Part shown: piece after piece, positions 11,100 through 17,427 of the stretch
Layout of the letters: the number at the start of each line of letters is the position of its first letter
How positions within the stretch are numbered: the first letter of the stretch is position 1
Made by a program: the position numbers and the translations under genes
Notes under the pieces: generated by a model
What the model saw: the letters and a program-made list of their open reading frames with translations, nothing else
Told to the model about the DNA's origin: nothing
Databases searched by the model: none
From: JBBSHS01 sp038232515
GTDB taxonomy: Bacteria; Actinomycetota; Acidimicrobiia; Acidimicrobiales; JAUJNH01
NCBI GenBank assembly: GCA_038232515.1
Contig: JBBSHS010000021.1
Location: 1 to 34,144 of the forward strand
Length of the DNA: 34,144 bases
Direction of reading: 5' to 3'

Positions 11100-11207
11100 T
11101 CACGAAACCCGAACGGGGCCCGGCAGAAGACCCTTGGACTGGTAGAAGCGGACGGTGTCCACCGAAACCCCGGCTTGCGCCGCCAGCTGGTCGACCCGCA
11201 GCTCCAC
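11100..11207 (-). pseudogene. MerR-type HTH stub (35 residues), truncated regulator or leader ORF
   Basis: The 35-residue product opens with VELRVDQLAAQAGVSVDTV and continues RFYQSKGLLPGP, a clear N-terminal MerR helix-turn-helix. It stops at TGA just where the wing (normally REGRxRxY...) should begin, and no continuation is visible in the other frames. Complete MerR proteins have more than 100 residues, so this is either a decayed regulator or a short leader ORF. It has a strong promoter: CTGACA, 17 bases, TACAGT, six bases, GTG, which predicts a leaderless message starting at this GTG. It precedes menG by 37 bases. A sequencing frameshift is possible but not supported by the frames I can read. 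Confidence 0.6.
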
Positions 11208-11213
11208 ATCCCC

Positions 11214-11242
11214 ACTGTAGGAGTGATCGCTCGCAATGTCAG
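11214..11242 (-). promoter_or_regulatory. Promoter of the merR-stub/menG/menF operon
   Basis: On the minus strand CTGACA (11237-11242) and TACAGT (11214-11219) are separated by exactly 17 bases. The 12-bp motif GAGCGATCACTC (11221-11232), also present at 5627-5638, fills most of the spacer, the position where MerR-type regulators usually bind. The expected start point is base 11207, the first base of the GTG. Confidence 0.65.
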
Positions 11243-11248
11243 AGTGGA

Positions 11249-11431
11249 TCAGAGGCTTTGACCGCAGTGCCGGCAGACCGGGTAGGCGCGGCTGGCCGGG
11301 CGTTGGCAACGGGGGCAGCGGTACACCTCGATCTGGCCCCGCAACAGCTTGCCGCCCACCTGCCAGAGCATTCCGGCGACGGCCACCAGGAACAGCAACT
11401 CCAGCCCATCTCGCACGAGATTGGTGCTCAC
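11249..11431 (-). CDS. Single-pass membrane zinc-ribbon microprotein
   Basis: A 60-residue protein with one hydrophobic span (about residues 10-28) followed by a basic linker and a zinc-ribbon-like CxxC-x10-CxxC (Cys39, Cys42, Cys53, Cys56). This suggests a membrane-anchored protein with a cytoplasmic metal-binding tail. I do not recognise a named family. The start is GTG 11431. The stop lies seven bases before the -35 of the MerR-stub promoter on the same strand, so read-through into the menG operon is possible. The paired CxxC motifs and TM pattern make chance coding unlikely, though the short length lowers confidence. Confidence 0.65.
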   Translation of the reverse strand: MSTNLVRDGLELLFLVAVAGMLWQVGGKLLRGQIEVYRCPRCQRPASRAYPVCRHCGQSL

Positions 11432-11544
11432 AGTCGCCCGCCCCCCTGGCCCGGGCGGTTCTCGGCCATGGACCGCCAGTGTCCCATGCCGCTCCGGTCC
11501 ACACCGCCCTGCGTGCCGGCCGGCGGCGGGTCAGGAGCCGGCCA

Positions 11545-11925
11545 TCACCGGAACCAGATCTTCTGGTACGAGCGGCTCAGGGGGTGCAACAACAGAGCGA
11601 CCAGTGCGATCTCGAAGATGAGGGAGATGAGGTCGCCGGCCAAGGGGTTGCCGAACACGTACAGGCCGAGGGCGAACGGGACGAGGGCCACGACGATGGC
11701 CAGCCCGTAGCCCCACTTTCGCTCGGTGGCCACACCGTGGCCGGCCAGTGCGCCGCCGCCGATCGTGAGTAGGTAGTACAGCCCTCCGACGAGCCCCAGC
11801 CCGGCTGGGCCTCCCACCGACCTCAACAGGTTGAGCACGGCGAATACGGCGTTGATGTAGAGCAGGAAGCAGGCAATCGTCAGTGTCTGGGGCTGGCTCG
11901 GATTGACCCATTGGCGCGAATCCAC
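11545..11925 (-). CDS. Small four-helix membrane protein of unknown function
   Basis: A 126-residue protein with about four hydrophobic segments (LTIACFLLYINAVFAVLNL, a glycine-rich second span, YGLAIVVALVPFALGLYVF and DLISLIFEIALVALLLHPL) and a short basic C-terminus (SRSYQKIWFR). No catalytic motif is visible. It starts at GTG 11925, four bases after the rlmN stop on the same strand, so it is almost certainly translated from the rlmN transcript. I cannot assign a function. Confidence 0.75.
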   Translation of the reverse strand: MDSRQWVNPSQPQTLTIACFLLYINAVFAVLNLLRSVGGPAGLGLVGGLYYLLTIGGGALAGHGVATERKWGYGLAIVVALVPFALGLYVFGNPLAGDLISLIFEIALVALLLHPLSRSYQKIWFR

Positions 11926-11929
11926 CGGA

Positions 11930-13009
11930 TCAGTGTGCCAGCAGGCGCACCGGGGCGGCGGCCGGGGCGGTCAGCCGGGAAGGCTGCGCAGGGGCATGAG
12001 AGGCCCGCAGTTGGCCGCAGGCGGCGTCGATGTCGGTCCCCCGGGTGCGGCGCACGGTGGCGTTGACGGCGAGATTCTCCAACCGCGCCCGGAACTCGCC
12101 CACCCGTCGGGGCGGCGTTCCCGAGGTGGCGTAGCCGGGCGTCGGGTTGAGCGGGATGAGGTTGACGTGGGCGCCCAGGGCCCGGGCGTAGGCCGCCAGT
12201 TCGGCGGCGTCACCGGGCCGGTCGTTGACGCCGTCGATCATCGCCCACTCCAAGCTGAGACGGCGGTTCTTGGCGGCCAGGTAGACCCGGCAGGCCGCCG
12301 CCAGCCGGGCCAGGGGGTAGCGCCGGTTGAGCGGGACCAGTTCGTCACGCAGGGTGTCGTTGGCGGCGTGTAGGGACACGGCCAGGTTGACGGGCAGGGT
12401 TTCGGTGGCCAGGCGCTCGATGCCCGGCACGACCCCCACGGTCGAAAGGGTGAGGTGACGGGCCGACATCCCGAGGTCGGCGTGCAGGCGTTCGACGGCG
12501 GCCCAGACCCGGTCGTAGTTGGCGAGCGGCTCACCCATGCCCATGAACACGACGTTGGCGACGCGGTGTCCCGTGCTGTCGGCCTCGGACCGGGCCCGGA
12601 CGACCTGCTCGACGATCTCACCGGTCGTAAGGTGGCGGGCGAACCCGCCTTGGCCGGTGGCGCAGAAGCCACAGGCCATGGCGCAGCCGGCCTGGCTGGA
12701 GACGCACACCGTCGACCTGGAGCGGTAGTGCATGAGCACCGTCTCCACCAGCGGGCCGTCGGCGAGCCGCCAGAGCCACTTGACGGTGGCTCCGCCGTCG
12801 CCCACTCGGCGCCCCACCTCGTCCAGGCCCGCTCGCAGCACCGGCTCGGCCGCCAGCCGCAGGCGCAGCGCCCTGGGCAGCGTGGTGATGTCGATCGGTT
12901 CGTGGCCGGCGAGCAGGCCCTGGCGCAGCTGGGACACCCGGTAGCACGGTTCGCCGGCCACCAGGGCGGCCATGGCCGTGGCGTCGACGTCGAACCGGGT
13001 GGTGGGCAC
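11930..13009 (-). CDS. rlmN: 23S rRNA (adenine2503-C2)/tRNA methyltransferase, radical SAM
   Basis: A 359-residue radical-SAM methyltransferase that modifies A2503 of 23S rRNA (and A37 in some tRNAs). The [4Fe-4S] motif CxxxCxxC is Cys109, Cys113, Cys116. Cys102 and Cys331 match the two catalytic cysteines of E. coli RlmN (Cys118 and Cys355). FMGMGEPLANYD, LSTVGVVPGI, AVSLHAAND and LIPLNPTPG are further family signatures. The C-terminus has an extra Ala/Pro-rich tail. The GTG start at 13009 is supported by TAGCCT on the minus strand (13016-13021) six bases upstream, predicting a leaderless transcript. It diverges from the VIT-type transporter. Confidence 0.95.
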   Translation of the reverse strand: MPTTRFDVDATAMAALVAGEPCYRVSQLRQGLLAGHEPIDITTLPRALRLRLAAEPVLRAGLDEVGRRVGDGGATVKWLWRLADGPLVETVLMHYRSRSTVCVSSQAGCAMACGFCATGQGGFARHLTTGEIVEQVVRARSEADSTGHRVANVVFMGMGEPLANYDRVWAAVERLHADLGMSARHLTLSTVGVVPGIERLATETLPVNLAVSLHAANDTLRDELVPLNRRYPLARLAAACRVYLAAKNRRLSLEWAMIDGVNDRPGDAAELAAYARALGAHVNLIPLNPTPGYATSGTPPRRVGEFRARLENLAVNATVRRTRGTDIDAACGQLRASHAPAQPSRLTAPAAAPVRLLAH

Positions 13010-13015
13010 GGGCCC

Positions 13016-13021
13016 AGGCTA
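13016..13021 (-). promoter_or_regulatory. -10 element for leaderless rlmN
   Basis: TAGCCTG on the minus strand is followed by six bases (counted from the hexamer) and the rlmN GTG. It belongs to the recurring TANNCT pattern found next to many starts in this window. Confidence 0.55.
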
Positions 13022-13085
13022 GGAGGTCGGACAGCCGGGCCGGCGGAGAACAGGAGGACCCGGGTCGCCCACCCTCGACGGCCGG

Positions 13086-13091
13086 TAGCCT
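13086..13091 (+). promoter_or_regulatory. -10 element for the VIT-type transporter
   Basis: GGTAGCCTG ends eight bases before the ATG at 13100, so the message is probably leaderless or nearly so. The same heptamer TAGCCTG serves rlmN on the other strand and mshD. Confidence 0.5.
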
Positions 13092-13099
13092 GACGACCA

Positions 13100-13843
13100 A
13101 TGGCCATCACCGAGGCGGTCCATGGCGCGGGCGGGGGCGAGGTCCCCGACGAGCACCACCATCGCAACGTCCAAGGTGGGGCGGCGCGGGCTGCGGTCTT
13201 CGGGATCAGCGACGGCCTCGTCTCCAACGTCGGGATCATCCTGGGCGTGGCCGGCGCCGACACGTCGCCCGCCTTCGTGCGGTTGGCCGGGATGGTCGCC
13301 CTGGTCGGCGGCTCGTTCTCCATGGCCGCCGGCGAGTACATCTCGATGCAGGCCCAGAAAGAGCTCCTCGAGAGGGAGCTGGCCATCGAGAAGCGTGAGA
13401 TCCACCACCGACCCGACAACGAGCGTCGCGAGCTGGCTGCTCTCTACCGCAGCCGGGGCATCGCCGCCGACACGGCCGAGCGCATGGCCCTGGAGATCTC
13501 CAGGGACCCCGAGCTCGCCCTCGAGACCCATGCCCGTGAGGAACTGGGGATCGACCCGAAGGAGTTGGGCTCTCCTGTGGGCGCGGCCGGTTCGTCGCTG
13601 GTCAGCTTCTCGGTGGGTGCGGTCGTGCCACTGATCCCATGGTTCTTCGGCCGGGGCAGCGCGGCCGTGATCGTGTCGATGGTGCTGAGCGTGCTGGCGG
13701 CGTTGGCGGTGGGGGTGGCGCTAGCCCGCTTCACCGATCGTTCGATCCTCAGGACGGCGACCCGACAACTGGTGGTGGCCTCCCTGGCCGCCGGTGTCAC
13801 GTTCGGCGTCGGCAAGATGCTCAACGTGACAGGCGTGGTGTAG
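13100..13843 (+). CDS. VIT1/CCC1-family iron/manganese transporter
   Basis: A 247-residue membrane protein of the VIT1/CCC1 family, which moves Fe2+ or Mn2+ out of the cytosol. The first transmembrane segment has the signature AAVFGISDGLVSNVGIILG, and the second has GSFSMAAGEYISMQAQKE. A Glu-rich cytoplasmic region of the metal-binding type (ERELAIEKREI and ELAALYRSRGI) follows, and three spans complete the C-terminus. The N-terminus has the short His-rich stretch EHHHRN. The ATG at 13100 is supported by the -10 just upstream. The gene ends one base before a very stable hairpin. Whether the physiological metal is iron or manganese cannot be read from the sequence. Confidence 0.9.
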   Translation: MAITEAVHGAGGGEVPDEHHHRNVQGGAARAAVFGISDGLVSNVGIILGVAGADTSPAFVRLAGMVALVGGSFSMAAGEYISMQAQKELLERELAIEKREIHHRPDNERRELAALYRSRGIAADTAERMALEISRDPELALETHAREELGIDPKELGSPVGAAGSSLVSFSVGAVVPLIPWFFGRGSAAVIVSMVLSVLAALAVGVALARFTDRSILRTATRQLVVASLAAGVTFGVGKMLNVTGVV

Positions 13844-13876
13844 GCGAAGGGGCGGGGCTTCGCCCCTCCCCTTCGC
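13844..13876. terminator. Strong hairpin after the VIT-type transporter gene
   Basis: A 15-bp stem (one mismatch) with a TTC loop begins directly after the stop codon: arm one 13844-13858, arm two 13862-13876. It is a likely terminator, though no U-run follows. It separates this gene from convergent mshD. Confidence 0.7.
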
Positions 13877-13941
13877 GCTCCCCCTCCGCTGGGGGACAAG
13901 GTCCGGATGACGAAGACCGCCGGCGGAGCCGGCCGGGGGGC

Positions 13942-13960
13942 GTGGGGGGTTTGCCCCCAC
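13942..13960. repeat. G/C hairpin, possible intergenic repeat copy 1
   Basis: The arms GTGGGGG and CCCCCAC enclose a five-base loop, next to GGCGGAGCCGGC (13922-13933). Read on the opposite strand, the order (G/C hairpin, then GCCGGCTC-YG-CCG) matches the element at 28021-28064, suggesting a repeated intergenic module. The surrounding 13877-14021 holds no gene that I can see. Confidence 0.4.
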
Positions 13961-14021
13961 ATTGGAGCAAGGATCCGGCTTGCCGGGCCTTGCGGGAAAG
14001 ATGGCGAGCGCAGCGAGCTCA

Positions 14022-14942
14022 TTAAGCGGGAGGGACCGCCACGTCGGTGACGTAGGCCCGGTCGATGTGGTCGACGGTGAAGCCGAGGTCGAAGTAGAGC
14101 CGCAGGGCGGACCGGTTGTCGGCGTCGACGTACAGCATGGCCGCGGTCGTGCCCTCGCCAAAAAGGTGATCGAGGCCAGCCAGCACGAGGCGGCGGCCCA
14201 AACCCCGCCCGGCGTGTGCAGGATCGACGGCCACGACGTAGATCTCGCCCATCGGGGGGCTTTCGTCGCCGTGGACCTTGGTCCAGCAGAAGCCCACCAG
14301 ATGGCCCGCCTCTTCGTGGAGGAGGAGGCCGGCGGGGTCGAACCATTCGGCCTTCTCCCGCTCCTGCAGCGTGTCGGCGTCCCAGCCGCCCTGCTCGGGG
14401 TGCCACGCGAACGCGGCGTTGTTCACGGCGAGCCACGCCTCGTCGTCCCGCCCGACCACGAAGGCCCGGGTGTCGAGATCGAAAGGTTCGCCGACCGGTA
14501 GGGGCCGGCGCATCTGGTACAGCTCCCGGCCTCGGCGCAGCCCGTGGTGGTGGGCCATGCGGTCGTGGTCGGGCCTCGGCTTGGGTACCCACAGGTGCAC
14601 GTGGCCACCCCCGCTGCCACCCACGATGTCAAGGGCCCGGCCCACCAGGTCGTCGCCGATGGAGCCGTCCTCACGGTGGTGGGGGGCCACCACCAGTTCG
14701 AGGGCCCAGTCCGTCGGTCGCTGCCCGCTACGGCTCACCTGGGCGTAGCCGACAGGGTGGCCGTGGCCCTCCTCCCAAGCCACCACCCCGGCGAAGCCCT
14801 GGCGGCCCCCCTGGACGAGATCGAGCCACTGGTGCTCGCCCAGTGCTCTGTGGCCGTCGTGTTCGGACGAGCGCTCGACCAGGTCCTGGACGGCGGTGAT
14901 GTCGGCTTCGTCGAGGTGGTGCTTGACCTCGAGCCGGTGCAC
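14022..14942 (-). CDS. mshD: Mycothiol synthase (acetyltransferase)
   Basis: A 306-residue tandem GNAT protein that acetylates Cys-GlcN-Ins, the last step of mycothiol synthesis and a marker of Actinomycetota. The weaker N-terminal GNAT domain covers about residues 1-140. The C-terminal domain carries the full acetyl-CoA signature MGEIYVVAVDPAHAGRGLGR followed by LYVDADNRSALRLYFDLGF. The start GTG 14942 (VHRLEVKHHLDEADI) is supported by TAGCCT on the minus strand (14950-14955) seven bases upstream. The frame is open for 66 more codons upstream, but these are Pro-rich and overlap nth. It diverges from nth across 90 bases. Confidence 0.9.
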   Translation of the reverse strand: MHRLEVKHHLDEADITAVQDLVERSSEHDGHRALGEHQWLDLVQGGRQGFAGVVAWEEGHGHPVGYAQVSRSGQRPTDWALELVVAPHHREDGSIGDDLVGRALDIVGGSGGGHVHLWVPKPRPDHDRMAHHHGLRRGRELYQMRRPLPVGEPFDLDTRAFVVGRDDEAWLAVNNAAFAWHPEQGGWDADTLQEREKAEWFDPAGLLLHEEAGHLVGFCWTKVHGDESPPMGEIYVVAVDPAHAGRGLGRRLVLAGLDHLFGEGTTAAMLYVDADNRSALRLYFDLGFTVDHIDRAYVTDVAVPPA

Positions 14943-14949
14943 GGCGGGC

Positions 14950-14955
14950 AGGCTA
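14950..14955 (-). promoter_or_regulatory. -10 element for leaderless mshD
   Basis: GGTAGCCTG on the minus strand is followed (from the hexamer) by seven bases and the mshD GTG. It repeats the pattern seen at rlmN and the VIT-type transporter. Confidence 0.55.
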
Positions 14956-15018
14956 CCGGGAGGGCCTGGTCGCCGGTCCGGAACGGGGCGGCCCTCCGGC
15001 TGTGGCGGGGGGGGTTGG

Positions 15019-15024
15019 TAGTTT
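15019..15024 (+). promoter_or_regulatory. -10 element for nth
   Basis: GGTAGTTTG ends eight bases before the nth ATG, so a leaderless or near-leaderless transcript is likely. Confidence 0.45.
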
Positions 15025-15032
15025 GACGGCCC

Positions 15033-15698
15033 ATGGCCAAGCCCCGGTCGCCGGCCGGCCGGGCCCGCGAGGTTCACCGCCGGCTGGGGGAGGAGTACCC
15101 CGAGGCTCTGTGCGCACTGCGGCATCAGGACGCCTTCCAACTGCTGGTGGCGACCATCTTGTCGGCCCAGTCGACCGACGCCACGGTTAACGGCGTGACG
15201 CCGGCTCTGTTCGCCCGCTTCCCGACGCCGGCCCGTCTGGCGGCCGCCGACCCCGTCGAGGTGGAGCAGCTCGTCTTCCGCACCGGATTCTTCCGCCAGA
15301 AGACGAGGAGCCTGCTGGGTATGGCCGGCGCCCTCGTCGACCGCTACCGGGGCGAGGTCCCAGGCCCGATGGAGGAGCTGGTCACGCTGCCGGGCGTGGG
15401 CCGGAAGACGGCCAACGTGGTCCGCAGCGTGGCCCTCGGCTTGCCTGGGCTACCGGTGGACACCCACGTCCTGCGCCTGTCCCGGCGACTCGGCCTGACC
15501 ACCGAGACGGACCCGGTCAAGGTGGAGAGGGTCCTGAGCTCCATGATCCCGGCGGCCGACCGGGGGGCGTTCAGCCTCCGGCTCATCGTGCACGGCCGCC
15601 GGGTGTGCCTGGCCCGCAAGCCGAACTGCACGGAGTGTGTCCTCAACGACTTCTGCCCCAGCTCCCGGGTGCCCACCCGGCCGGCCGGGAAGGGCTGA
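15033..15698 (+). CDS. nth: Endonuclease III
   Basis: A 221-residue base-excision-repair DNA glycosylase/AP lyase acting on oxidised pyrimidines. The helix-hairpin-helix LPGVGRKTANVV (119-130) holds the catalytic Lys125. The second catalytic residue is Asp143 in PVDTHVLRLSRRLGL. The [4Fe-4S] cluster motif C-x6-C-x2-C-x5-C is complete (Cys191, Cys198, Cys201, Cys207). Length is standard. The ATG at 15033 is supported by a -10 element eight bases upstream. It diverges from mshD and is followed by a hairpin-rich 184-base gap. Confidence 0.96.
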   Translation: MAKPRSPAGRAREVHRRLGEEYPEALCALRHQDAFQLLVATILSAQSTDATVNGVTPALFARFPTPARLAAADPVEVEQLVFRTGFFRQKTRSLLGMAGALVDRYRGEVPGPMEELVTLPGVGRKTANVVRSVALGLPGLPVDTHVLRLSRRLGLTTETDPVKVERVLSSMIPAADRGAFSLRLIVHGRRVCLARKPNCTECVLNDFCPSSRVPTRPAGKG

Positions 15699-15765
15699 CA
15701 ACTGCTCTGACATCGCCCCACCGTTGCTTTCGAAAGCGCCGGGGACAAGGTAGAGTCGTATCGGC

Positions 15766-15852
15766 GAGGACGAGGTTCCGCCTCGGTCCTCCGAGGGGCC
15801 AGGATCCGCCGCCTGGCCGCTCCCCGACGGCGCCCCCAGTGGGCGCCGTCGG
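15766..15852. ncRNA. Three consecutive perfect hairpins, possible small structured RNA
   Basis: Three hairpins lie end to end. H1 (15766-15791) is a 10-bp stem with one bulge and a TTCCG loop. H2 (15797-15818) is a 7-bp GGCCAGG/CCTGGCC stem. H3 (15824-15852) is a 12-bp perfect stem with a CCAGT loop. TAGAGT at 15751-15756 could be a -10 that starts a transcript just before H1, giving an RNA of about 90 bases ending at H3. H3 alone could equally be the shared terminator of nth and the convergent small ORF at 15883. No known RNA family is recognised, and neither strand has a U-run after H3. Confidence 0.4.
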
Positions 15853-15882
15853 CGTATCCCGCTTCAATCGGTAGGTCCTTGC

Positions 15883-16083
15883 TCACCCAGCGATCTTGGC
15901 CAGCCGGCGGGCGGCGGACTGCAGGGAGCGCTCCACGTCGGCCAGATCGACGGCCAGGCTGCTGCTGTCGTCGCGCGCCTCCAGGGCGTCGACATAGCCG
16001 GACAGGCGTCCTCGGAGGTCGTCCAGGGTCGTGGCCAGAGACGACAGCTCGGCGGGGGTGGGCAGCTCGGGTACGTTCACCAT
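15883..16083 (-). CDS. Small predicted coiled-coil protein
   Basis: A 66-residue acidic, helical protein with heptad-like spacing (SSLATTLDDLRGRLSGYVDAL and SSSLAVDLADVERSLQSAARRL) and no membrane span. It runs divergently from hisD, with its ATG (16083) 52 bases from the hisD start. I recognise no family. Amphipathic periodicity and codon use favour a real gene, but the short length and lack of a clear promoter keep confidence moderate. The 3' end faces the hairpin cluster that follows nth. Confidence 0.55.
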   Translation of the reverse strand: MVNVPELPTPAELSSLATTLDDLRGRLSGYVDALEARDDSSSLAVDLADVERSLQSAARRLAKIAG

Positions 16084-16118
16084 GGGATTCTCTCACCGGG
16101 GGCGCCGGGCGCCGCCAG

Positions 16119-16124
16119 TACGCT
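16119..16124 (+). promoter_or_regulatory. -10 element for the his operon
   Basis: GTACGCTG ends 11 bases before the hisD ATG. This leaves a leader of only a few bases and no room for a classic histidine leader peptide or attenuator. Confidence 0.45.
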
Positions 16125-16135
16125 GGCGCCGGACC

Positions 16136-17425
16136 ATGCTGAAGCGACTCGACCTGCGCGGTCAGACCGGCGATCTGCGGTCGCGCCTGCCTCGGCCCCA
16201 GATGGGGGGAGAGGCGCCGGTGGCCGCTGTCCAGGCCATCCTGGCCGACGTTCGCCAGCGGGGCGACGCCGCCCTGTTCGAGCTGACCGAGCGTCTCGAC
16301 GGGGCCCGTCCCGATCCGCTGCGGGTCCCGCCAGCCGAGGTCGACGCTGCCCTCAGCGAAATCTCGCCTCTGCTGCGCGAGGCGCTCGAGGCCGCGCACG
16401 CCAGCATCCTCGCCCACCATCGCGAGCAGGTCCGGCCCGACACCCGGTCCGAGCGCGAGGGCATGGTGGTGCGCGAGCTGCGCCGTCCCATGGCCCGGGC
16501 CGGCCTGTATGTGCCCGGCGGCCGGGCCCGCTACCCGAGCACCGTGCTGATGACCGCCGTGCCCGCCCGGGTGGCGGGCGTGACCGAGCTGGCCATGACC
16601 GTGCCGCCCGACCGGGACGGCACGGTGGCCGTCGAGACGCTGGCGGCGGCGGCCATCGCCGGCGTCGACGAGGTGTACAGAGTGGGCGGGGCCCAGGCCA
16701 TCGCCGCCCTGGCCTACGGCACCGAGTCGATCCCGCCGGTGGATGTCATCGTCGGTCCCGGCAACGTCTACACCGCCCTGGCCAAGCGGGCGGTGGCGGC
16801 GGAGGGGGTGGTCGGCGTGCCCGCCGCCTTCACCGGTCCCTCTGAGGTGGTGGTGGTGGCTGACGACGTCACGCCCCCCGAGTGGGCCGCCATCGATGTG
16901 ATCGTCCAAGCCGAGCACGGCCCTCACGGTCTGGCCTGGCTCATCACCTGGAGCGAAGAGGAGGCCGACCGCATCTGCGCGGCGGTGGACAAGCTGCTGG
17001 TCGAGGCGCCCCGCCGGGCCGAGATCGAGTCGACCCTGCGGGAAGGGGGCTATGCAGTGGTGTGCGACGGCCCCGCCCAGGCCATGGCGGTGGCCAACCT
17101 CATCGCCCCCGAGCACCTTGAGCTGATGACGGCCGACCCCGAGCTGTTGCTGCCGTTGGTGCGCTGTGCGGGGGCGGTCTTCTGCGGGATGTACGCCCCG
17201 GCGTCGGTCGGCGACTATCTGGCCGGGCCGTCCCACGTCCTGCCCACCTTCGGTTCAGCCCGGTTCTCCTCCGCCCTGCGGGTCGACGACTTCCTCAAGA
17301 CCATCCACGTCGTCTCGCTCGACGGCCCCGCCCTCAGCCGGGTGGCGCCGCACGTGGCCGCCATCGCCGAGGCCGAGGGCCTGCCCGCCCACGCCGAGAG
17401 CGTGCGCATCCGCGGTCCCGGCTAG
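16136..17425 (+). CDS. hisD: Histidinol dehydrogenase
   Basis: A 429-residue enzyme catalysing the last two steps of histidine synthesis (histidinol to histidine, NAD-dependent, Zn enzyme). Glu326 and His327 (APEHLEL) match the catalytic pair of the E. coli enzyme. The zinc ligands are present as Gln258 and His261 (VQAEH), Asp360 (SVGDYLAGPSHVLPT) and His419. VGPGNVYTALAKR and GPSEVVVVAD are further signatures. The usual EHDPxA after the zinc ligand reads EHGPHG, a small family-level variation. I chose the ATG at 16136 from homology-like length and the -10 element just upstream. It is the first gene of the his operon, two bases before hisC. Confidence 0.96.
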   Translation: MLKRLDLRGQTGDLRSRLPRPQMGGEAPVAAVQAILADVRQRGDAALFELTERLDGARPDPLRVPPAEVDAALSEISPLLREALEAAHASILAHHREQVRPDTRSEREGMVVRELRRPMARAGLYVPGGRARYPSTVLMTAVPARVAGVTELAMTVPPDRDGTVAVETLAAAAIAGVDEVYRVGGAQAIAALAYGTESIPPVDVIVGPGNVYTALAKRAVAAEGVVGVPAAFTGPSEVVVVADDVTPPEWAAIDVIVQAEHGPHGLAWLITWSEEEADRICAAVDKLLVEAPRRAEIESTLREGGYAVVCDGPAQAMAVANLIAPEHLELMTADPELLLPLVRCAGAVFCGMYAPASVGDYLAGPSHVLPTFGSARFSSALRVDDFLKTIHVVSLDGPALSRVAPHVAAIAEAEGLPAHAESVRIRGPG

Positions 17426-17427
17426 GC

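Noticed and set aside
14943..15140. A longer start for mshD
   Set aside because: The extra residues are Pro/Gly-rich and overlap nth, while GTG 14942 has a TAGCCT -10 seven bases upstream.
15766..15852. A tRNA gene
   Set aside because: No cloverleaf, anticodon arm or GGTTCGA-type T loop can be drawn; the stems are simple hairpins.
15344..17236. A 630-codon minus-strand open frame across nth and hisD
   Set aside because: It lies antisense to two clear enzymes and has His/Gly/Arg-rich composition with no recognisable motif.
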